Source: Pseudomonadales bacterium
Lineage (GTDB): Bacteria; Pseudomonadota; Gammaproteobacteria; Pseudomonadales; UBA7239
Length of the DNA: 64,000 bases
Direction: 5' to 3'
Assembly (NCBI GenBank): GCA_028280345.1
Contig: JANQLY010000004.1
Span: 124,001 to 188,000, forward strand
Position numbers and translations under genes: made by a program. Under the pieces are notes generated by a model. The model had not been told where the DNA came from and ran no database searches. It worked only from the letters and a program-made list of their open reading frames with translations. Shown piece by piece: positions 58,688 through 64,000 of this stretch. Every line of letters begins with the position of its first letter. Position 1 is the stretch's first letter.

Positions 58688-60028
58688 ATGTTGGAAAAAG
58701 TTGTTATAGCCAACCGGGGTGAGATCGCCCTGCGTATTCTGCGAGCCTGTAAGGAACTCGGAATCAAAACAGTTGCGGTGCATTCGCAAATTGACCGCGA
58801 TTTAATGCACGTGCGCCTTGCCGATGAATCTGTTTGTATTGGCCCGAATCCTTCACCGGAAAGTTATCTCAATGTGCCTGCTATTATCAGTGCAATGGAA
58901 GTTACCGATGCGGTAGCTGTGCATCCGGGTTACGGTTTTCTTGCTGAGAATGCTGATTTTGCCGAGCAGGTACAAAACAGTGGATTTATTTTTATTGGTC
59001 CATCTGCAGAAGTGATTCGCCTTATGGGTGATAAAGTTTCTGCGATTGCCGCGATGAAAACAGCCGGTGTTCCCACGGTACCAGGCTCCGATGGTCCACT
59101 CGGTGAAGACCTTGAAAAGAACTACGAAATTGCGCGTGATATCGGTTATCCGGTGATTATCAAGGCCGCTGCCGGTGGTGGTGGTCGAGGCATGCGTGTT
59201 GTACAAAGTGAAGCTGCTTTACATAATGCTATCTATGTTACCAAATCAGAAGCACTCGCAGCGTTTGGTGACGAAACCGTTTACATGGAAAAGTTTCTTG
59301 AAAACCCGCGCCATGTAGAAATACAGGTGCTTGCAGATGGACAGGGCGCAGCGATTCACCTCGGTGATCGCGATTGTTCTTTGCAACGTCGTCATCAGAA
59401 GGTGCTTGAAGAAGCACCGGCTCCTGGAATTCCCGATGATGTCCGTGCAGAGGTTGCCCAATCCTGTGTGCAAGCTTGTATTGATATTGGCTACAGTGGT
59501 GCAGGTACGTTTGAGTTTTTGTATGAAGACGGGCGCTTTTACTTTATCGAAATGAATACTCGTATTCAGGTCGAACACTGCGTATCGGAAATGGTAACCG
59601 GGATTGATCTGGTCAAACAGCAGCTGTTGATTGCCGGTGGTGAAAAGCTTGCCTTGCAGCAGTCTGATATCACGATTACCGGACACGCTTTTGAATGCCG
59701 TATCAATGCAGAAGATCCAAAAACTTTTATGCCGTGCCCGGGCCGGGTTGAAACCTGGCACGCCCCAGGTGGCAATGGGGTGCGCGTAGATTCACATGTG
59801 TACAGCGGTTATTTTATTCCACCAAATTATGACTCAATGATTGCCAAGATTATTTCCTACGGCGAAGATCGTAATATTGCATTGGCGCGTATGCGCAATG
59901 CGCTTGATGAGGCTGTGGTGGAAGGTATTCGCACGAATATTCCGTTACAACAGGAATTGGTGCGTGACCCGGCTTTCATTGAAGGCGGGGTGAATATCCA
60001 CTACCTGGAGAAAAAACTGGGCTTGTAA
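58688..60028 (+). CDS. accC: Biotin carboxylase AccC
   Basis: A 446-residue ATP-grasp enzyme that carboxylates biotin on AccB. Motifs are [49 protein letters not shown] (ATP lid), [20 protein letters not shown] and [17 protein letters not shown]. Length and order are standard. Confidence 0.98.
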   Translation: MLEKVVIANRGEIALRILRACKELGIKTVAVHSQIDRDLMHVRLADESVCIGPNPSPESYLNVPAIISAMEVTDAVAVHPGYGFLAENADFAEQVQNSGFIFIGPSAEVIRLMGDKVSAIAAMKTAGVPTVPGSDGPLGEDLEKNYEIARDIGYPVIIKAAAGGGGRGMRVVQSEAALHNAIYVTKSEALAAFGDETVYMEKFLENPRHVEIQVLADGQGAAIHLGDRDCSLQRRHQKVLEEAPAPGIPDDVRAEVAQSCVQACIDIGYSGAGTFEFLYEDGRFYFIEMNTRIQVEHCVSEMVTGIDLVKQQLLIAGGEKLALQQSDITITGHAFECRINAEDPKTFMPCPGRVETWHAPGGNGVRVDSHVYSGYFIPPNYDSMIAKIISYGEDRNIALARMRNALDEAVVEGIRTNIPLQQELVRDPAFIEGGVNIHYLEKKLGL

Positions 60029-60040
60029 GCCTGGTCAGCG

Positions 60041-60928
60041 ATGCCCTGGTTGCAGATAACGTTCGAGTGTGAGAAATCTCATACCGAAGCTCTTGAAGAT
60101 GCCCTGTTAACTATTGGTGCCAGTGCGGTTACTTTGCGCGATGCTGCAGATCAGCCTGTACTGGAACCAGGGGTTGGTGAAACTCCATTGTGGACAGAGG
60201 TAAAACTGACCGCGCTATTTGATGCCCAGGTGGATACAGACAGGGTCTTGTTGGAACTGATAACGCTATTACCCTTTGATTTGCCATCGCTGCGCATTGA
60301 GATTCTTGAGGACAGGGATTGGGAGCGCAGTTGGATGGATCACTACCAGCCGATGCTATTTGGTGAGCGTCTGTGGATTTGCCCAAGCTGGCAACAGCCG
60401 CCACAAAGTGATGCTGTGAACTTGTTGCTTGATCCCGGTCTCGCGTTTGGTACGGGCACGCACCCAACTACGAGCTTGTGTCTGCAATGGCTCGACAGTT
60501 GGAACCTCAAAGGTCAAACGGTAGTGGACTATGGCTGTGGCTCTGGTGTACTTGCAGTGGCAGCGATTTTGCTTGGGGCAAGTCATGTTGTTGCAGTGGA
60601 CAATGACCCTCAGGCGCTTGATGCTACGCTGGAAAATGCCCGCCGCAATTACTGTGCGGACAAAATACAAGTGCAGACACCGGAACAGGCTTTAGAACGG
60701 AAAATCGCTCCGGTGGATGTTGTGTTGGCCAATATACTGGCCAAACCTTTAATGGAGCTTGCACCGCGTCTGACAGAACTTGTGGTAGCTGGTGGTCAAC
60801 TGCTGCTGTCGGGTTTGTTGATCGAACAGGCAGAAGCAGTGAAGCAGGCCTATACAGCAGATGTTGTGTTTGATGGGCTGGCCGAACAGGATGGCTGGGT
60901 CAGATTGCACGGCTGTCGAGCATGTTGA
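60041..60928 (+). CDS. prmA: Ribosomal protein L11 methyltransferase PrmA
   Basis: A 295-residue SAM-dependent methyltransferase that methylates ribosomal protein L11. The N-terminal recognition domain is followed by the SAM motif VVDYGCGSGVLAVAAILLGA, FGTGTHPTTSLCLQWLD and NPPY-like VVLANILAKPLMELAP. It is 12 bp after accC, likely the same operon. Confidence 0.95.
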   Translation: MPWLQITFECEKSHTEALEDALLTIGASAVTLRDAADQPVLEPGVGETPLWTEVKLTALFDAQVDTDRVLLELITLLPFDLPSLRIEILEDRDWERSWMDHYQPMLFGERLWICPSWQQPPQSDAVNLLLDPGLAFGTGTHPTTSLCLQWLDSWNLKGQTVVDYGCGSGVLAVAAILLGASHVVAVDNDPQALDATLENARRNYCADKIQVQTPEQALERKIAPVDVVLANILAKPLMELAPRLTELVVAGGQLLLSGLLIEQAEAVKQAYTADVVFDGLAEQDGWVRLHGCRAC

Positions 60929-61066
60929 AAATATGCACAATCTGGCGGAAAACGCTACACTTGCGTCCATGACAGGTGGCGCAGCTAACCGGGTGGATAA
61001 AATAATAAATTCGCCTTAATTTACTGAATCAGGAAGTAGCATCAGGATTTAACGAGGAATCGAGCA

Positions 61067-62449
61067 ATGAGCCAGATGGTGACGAAATGCCCACAGTGTG
61101 CAACGACATTTCGTGTAACGGATGCGCAATTACAGGCGGCCAAAGGCAAGGTACGCTGCGGTTCCTGTTTGCATGTGTTCAAGGCCGATGAGAACTGGGC
61201 TGCAAAGCCCGCTGCACCTGTAGCGGAACCGCAAGCCGAGCAGCAGCCACAACAGAGCAATGGTACATCCGCGAGCAAGTTCCAGTTTGATCAGGCGGCC
61301 ATTGACGGTGGTAGCGCCGAGGGTGTATTGCAGAAATCTTCATTGGCCAGTGCTGCGGAAGAGGCGGCTAAAACCGAAGAAGCAATACAGGCGAGTAAGG
61401 AACCTGATCCTGTCGATGAACTTGGCGATGATGAGCTTATCGGGGATGACAGTGAGCTCTATGAAGACCAAATTTCTGATACTACTGAAACAGATGCTGT
61501 TCAGTCAGACAGTATTACCTCGGAGTTCAGCGATGATTTTCTGAATCTCGATGATTTACAAAACGATGATTTTTCGACATCGGAGTTTGATGCGGTTTCC
61601 GGAGGTGGTAGCACTTCGGATGAGTCCTGGGCAAAGGACTTGCTTGATGAACTTGAAGATGATTCCGAAGAGCGTGCCGCGCATGCCGAAGCTTTGTTGT
61701 CCGGTGAAGCAGATGAGGTTTTTTCTGATGATAGTGGTTACAAACCCTCTGATAAAAAACCACCACGGAAAAAAGCACCTGAGCCGGAAGACTTTTCCAA
61801 CAACCAGTTTTTTAATGAAGATGATTTTGTTGTCAACAACCAGGTGGATGTTGCAAAGGATCTCGGCCTCGAGCAGGAGCCGGTCGATAGCAAGTCACTG
61901 CTCGACAAAATTGAACCTGCACCGGTAGAAATTGACTGGAGTCGCCCTGCGCGTAACTGGCTCGGTATGGCTATCTGGTCGTCGCTGTCTCTGCTGATGG
62001 CAGCGGGTCTGGTGTTGCAATACGGCTGGATCAATTTTGAGAGCCTTGCCCGGGAAGAGCAGTTTCGGCCCTGGTATCGTCAGGCCTGTGACGTGGCAGG
62101 TTGCGAGTTGCCAGACCTGTTTAACCCGGCTTCGATCAAGAGCAAGAATCTTGTGGTTCGCTCGCACCCGGAGCATACCAATGTGCTCGTGGTCGATGCG
62201 ATCCTGCAAAATGGTGCAAGTTACAAGCAGCCGTTTCCATATCTTGAGTTGTACTTTAGCGATATTGACAATTTTCCAGTGGCAAGTCGCCGCTTTACCC
62301 CGGCGGAGTATCTTGCCGGTGAGCTGGCGGGTAAAAAGATCATGCCGGTGGCCAAGTCGATACATATTTCTCTGGAAATTGCCGACCCGGGTAGCGAAGC
62401 GGTAAATTACCGATTGCAAATTGCCCGTAAAAACCCGCTTAAATCCTGA
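61067..62449 (+). CDS. Zinc-ribbon DUF3426 membrane protein
   Basis: A 460-residue protein. An N-terminal zinc ribbon has two Cys pairs (TKCPQCATTF and VRCGSCLHVF). A long acidic Ser/Asp-rich low-complexity region (about 60-280) leads to one transmembrane helix (LGMAIWSSLSLLMAAGLVLQYG, about 298-319) and a C-terminal DUF3426 domain (LVVDAILQNGASYKQPFPYL; SRRFTPAEYLAG). The ribbon is cytoplasmic by position and the DUF3426 domain periplasmic. This gene is regularly between prmA and dusB. AGGA precedes the ATG at 61067. Function unknown. Confidence 0.9.
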   Translation: MSQMVTKCPQCATTFRVTDAQLQAAKGKVRCGSCLHVFKADENWAAKPAAPVAEPQAEQQPQQSNGTSASKFQFDQAAIDGGSAEGVLQKSSLASAAEEAAKTEEAIQASKEPDPVDELGDDELIGDDSELYEDQISDTTETDAVQSDSITSEFSDDFLNLDDLQNDDFSTSEFDAVSGGGSTSDESWAKDLLDELEDDSEERAAHAEALLSGEADEVFSDDSGYKPSDKKPPRKKAPEPEDFSNNQFFNEDDFVVNNQVDVAKDLGLEQEPVDSKSLLDKIEPAPVEIDWSRPARNWLGMAIWSSLSLLMAAGLVLQYGWINFESLAREEQFRPWYRQACDVAGCELPDLFNPASIKSKNLVVRSHPEHTNVLVVDAILQNGASYKQPFPYLELYFSDIDNFPVASRRFTPAEYLAGELAGKKIMPVAKSIHISLEIADPGSEAVNYRLQIARKNPLKS

Positions 62450-62460
62450 CTTTTGCCGCT

Positions 62461-63450
62461 GTGGTTACACTCGGCAATATCCTCTTACAGTCGCCTGTGT
62501 TGCTTGCACCGATGGCCGGTGTGACCGATGCCTGCTTTCGCCTGCTGTGTCGGCGTTATGGAGCAGGGTTGACCACGACAGAAATGCTGACGACCAAAAC
62601 CGAGTTATGGGACACGCCCAAAAGCCGTCTGCGTTTGAAAGAGTTTGATGACAGTGGCGTACGTTCTATTCAGATTGCTGGTAGTGAACCTGAGCAAATG
62701 GCGGAGGCTGCCCGAGGTGTGGTGGCACATGGTGCGGAGTTGGTCGATATCAATATGGGCTGCCCGGCGAAAAAAGTTTGTAAAAAAGCAGCCGGCTCTG
62801 CGTTGCTTAAAGATGAAGTCCTTGTCGCTGATATATTGCAGGCAGTAGTTGCCGCAGTCGATGTACCTGTTACGCTCAAGATGCGTACCGGGTGGAGCAC
62901 TGAGCACAGAAATGCGGTAACTATCGCACGTATTGCCGAGGATGCAGGTATTGTTGGTCTGGCGGTGCATGGCCGTACCCGTGCCTGTGGCTATGGTCAT
63001 AGCGTTGAATACGATACGATCGCACGCGTTGTTGAAGCGGTAGATATACCAGTGTTTGCCAATGGTGATATTGATTCGGCGCAGAAGGCTGCACAGGTAC
63101 TCGAGAACACGGGAGCCAGTGGTGTGATGATTGGCCGAGCGGCATTTGGTCGCCCGTGGCTGTTTCGTGAGATAACACATTTTTTACAACACAATGAATT
63201 ACCCTCTGAACTTGACAACGCTGAAATCCATGCTGTTATCACAGAGCATCTTTTGATGCTACACAAATTTTATGGTGAATTTCAGGGCTTACGCATTGCT
63301 CGCAAGCACATAGGCTGGTATCTTGACGATCTTCAAATTGCCAGCAGTATGAAAAAGCATTTCAATCAACTGGAGCGAGCCAGTGACCAGTTGGATGCTG
63401 TGAATGGTTTGTTTAAAAGGTTCACAAAAAGAGGGGCGCAAGCTGCATGA
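62461..63450 (+). CDS. dusB: tRNA-dihydrouridine synthase DusB
   Basis: A 329-residue flavoprotein making dihydrouridine in the D-loop of tRNAs. SPVLLAPMAGVTDACFRLLC, VDINMGCPAKKVCKKAAGSA (catalytic Cys in the VCKK segment), VTLKMRTGW and GLAVHGRTRACGY are all present. It starts at a GTG at 62461, 11 bp after the DUF3426 gene. Its stop overlaps the fis start by 4 bp, the classic dusB-fis operon. Confidence 0.95.
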   Translation: MVTLGNILLQSPVLLAPMAGVTDACFRLLCRRYGAGLTTTEMLTTKTELWDTPKSRLRLKEFDDSGVRSIQIAGSEPEQMAEAARGVVAHGAELVDINMGCPAKKVCKKAAGSALLKDEVLVADILQAVVAAVDVPVTLKMRTGWSTEHRNAVTIARIAEDAGIVGLAVHGRTRACGYGHSVEYDTIARVVEAVDIPVFANGDIDSAQKAAQVLENTGASGVMIGRAAFGRPWLFREITHFLQHNELPSELDNAEIHAVITEHLLMLHKFYGEFQGLRIARKHIGWYLDDLQIASSMKKHFNQLERASDQLDAVNGLFKRFTKRGAQAA

Positions 63451-63785
63451 CTAACCCGGATTTACTTCTGGATAACAACAAAGTGTTTGATACCCAGATG
63501 GCATCAAGCCAACCGCAGACGGTGGCTATGGACAACGCAATGAACAACAATGACAGTCCCCTTACTCTGCGAGACTGTGTTGAAGAAACTCTGCATAACT
63601 ACTTTACCGATCTCGATGGTCAACCCGCTAATGATATATATGATATGGTGCTTTCTGAAATCGAAGCGCCTTTACTTGAAGTAGTGATGCGCTATACACA
63701 AAATAATCAGTGTAAGGCGGCACAAGTGCTGGGCCTTAATCGGGGAACATTGCGCAAAAAGTTAAAGCGCTATGGCTTGTTGTAG
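63447..63785 (+). CDS. fis: DNA-binding protein Fis
   Basis: A 112-residue Fis, a nucleoid-shaping and rRNA-activating regulator. The C-terminal helix-turn-helix (NNQCKAAQVLGLNRGTLRKK) is well conserved; the N-terminal extension before LTLRDCVEETLHNYF is longer than in E. coli Fis (98 residues). Starting at the overlap with dusB gives this length; an ATG further in would give the shorter form. Confidence 0.96.
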   Translation: MTNPDLLLDNNKVFDTQMASSQPQTVAMDNAMNNNDSPLTLRDCVEETLHNYFTDLDGQPANDIYDMVLSEIEAPLLEVVMRYTQNNQCKAAQVLGLNRGTLRKKLKRYGLL

Positions 63786-63805
63786 GATAATTTGAACAGT
63801 TATGG

Positions 63806-63829
63806 AAGGAGGCATTGGCCTCCTTTTTT
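63806..63829 (+). terminator. Terminator after fis
   Basis: Stem AAGGAGGC with GCCTCCTT around ATTG, followed by TTTT, 21 bases after the fis stop. Confidence 0.88.
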
Positions 63830-63869
63830 CGTCATAAAAACATGAGTATAGAGTCAGGCAGGTTGGGGT

Positions 63870-64000
63870 ATGACCGAATCATCACCAGTAAAAATTACAC
63901 GGGCACTTATCAGTGTATCCGATAAAGACGGGGTAGCAGAGTTCGCCCGCGAGCTCGTTGCCCTGGGCGTGGAAATTCTGTCCACCGGGGGGACGTTTCG
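63870..64000 (+). CDS. purH: Bifunctional purine biosynthesis protein PurH (3' end outside window)
   Basis: The first 43 codons from the ATG at 63870 are visible. [20 protein letters not shown] and [11 protein letters not shown] match the IMP cyclohydrolase (MGS-like) domain at the N terminus of PurH, which performs the last two steps of IMP synthesis. PurH follows fis in many gammaproteobacteria. The rest lies beyond the window. Confidence 0.93.
   Translation, partial: MTESSPVKITRALISVSDKDGVAEFARELVALGVEILSTGGTF

Overview
The window is chromosomal DNA of a gammaproteobacterium, most likely a marine, polymer-degrading lineage of the Cellvibrionales/Alteromonadales type. This rests on gene order (rimP-nusA-infB-rbfA-truB-rpsO-pnp; aroQ-accB-accC-prmA-[zinc-ribbon protein]-dusB-fis-purH), a Vibrio TonB2/TtpC-like energising cluster, and several long secreted proteins with thrombospondin type-3-like calcium repeats. 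Taxonomy is inferred from content only.

Layout. 1-16.5 kb: an aerobic cobalamin biosynthesis locus (cobM cut by the left edge, then cobW, cobN, a CysG-type enzyme, a small unknown gene and cobQ). It is interrupted by a lipoprotein, a beta-propeller protein and a six-gene minus-strand operon DUF3450-ttpC/exbB-exbB-exbD-tonB-TPR. 16.5-18.85 kb: an initiator tRNA locus with a strong promoter, a decayed tRNA-like copy and an intact tRNA-fMet. Downstream is a small mobile region: a REP-associated transposase (RAYT), a lipoprotein gene, inverted REP motifs, and two ~116-bp direct repeats, the second joined to a duplicated tRNA 3' end.

18.86-29.4 kb: a hybrid histidine kinase and a LuxR-type response regulator lie between two very large secreted FG-GAP/VCBS proteins that share a C-terminal tail. 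Direct repeats and an FNR-like box sit in the shared intergenic region. This is the best candidate for an undescribed system. 29.4-38.5 kb: a RAYT relic, an unknown 357-aa protein, a PheST pair with a Cys-rich insertion in PheS, and two secreted proteins, one of which looks like a clan GH-A glycoside hydrolase. 38.5-44.6 kb: a Fur-like box, a TonB-dependent receptor, two small membrane proteins around a PepSY protein (an iron-uptake operon) and a lipoprotein nuclease/phosphatase. This segment is bracketed by two 34-nt terminators that are exact reverse complements.

44.6-46.9 kb: a second RAYT relic, a double OmpA-domain protein, a small SET-domain protein, and an orphan stable-RNA-like promoter plus terminator with no gene between them. 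46.9-64 kb: conserved housekeeping genes for transcription/translation (rimP to pnp), thiol reduction (dsbD), shikimate and fatty-acid synthesis (aroQ, accBC), ribosomal protein methylation (prmA), tRNA modification (dusB), fis, and the start of purH.

How the parts may work together: the TonB cluster could energise the TonB-dependent receptor at 39 kb. CobW/CobN/CobQ/CobM belong to one pathway, and the CysG-type enzyme can feed it precorrin-2. Mobile traces (RAYT, REP, an IS3 fragment) fall at the borders of the accessory blocks, consistent with those blocks being exchanged while the housekeeping operons stayed fixed.
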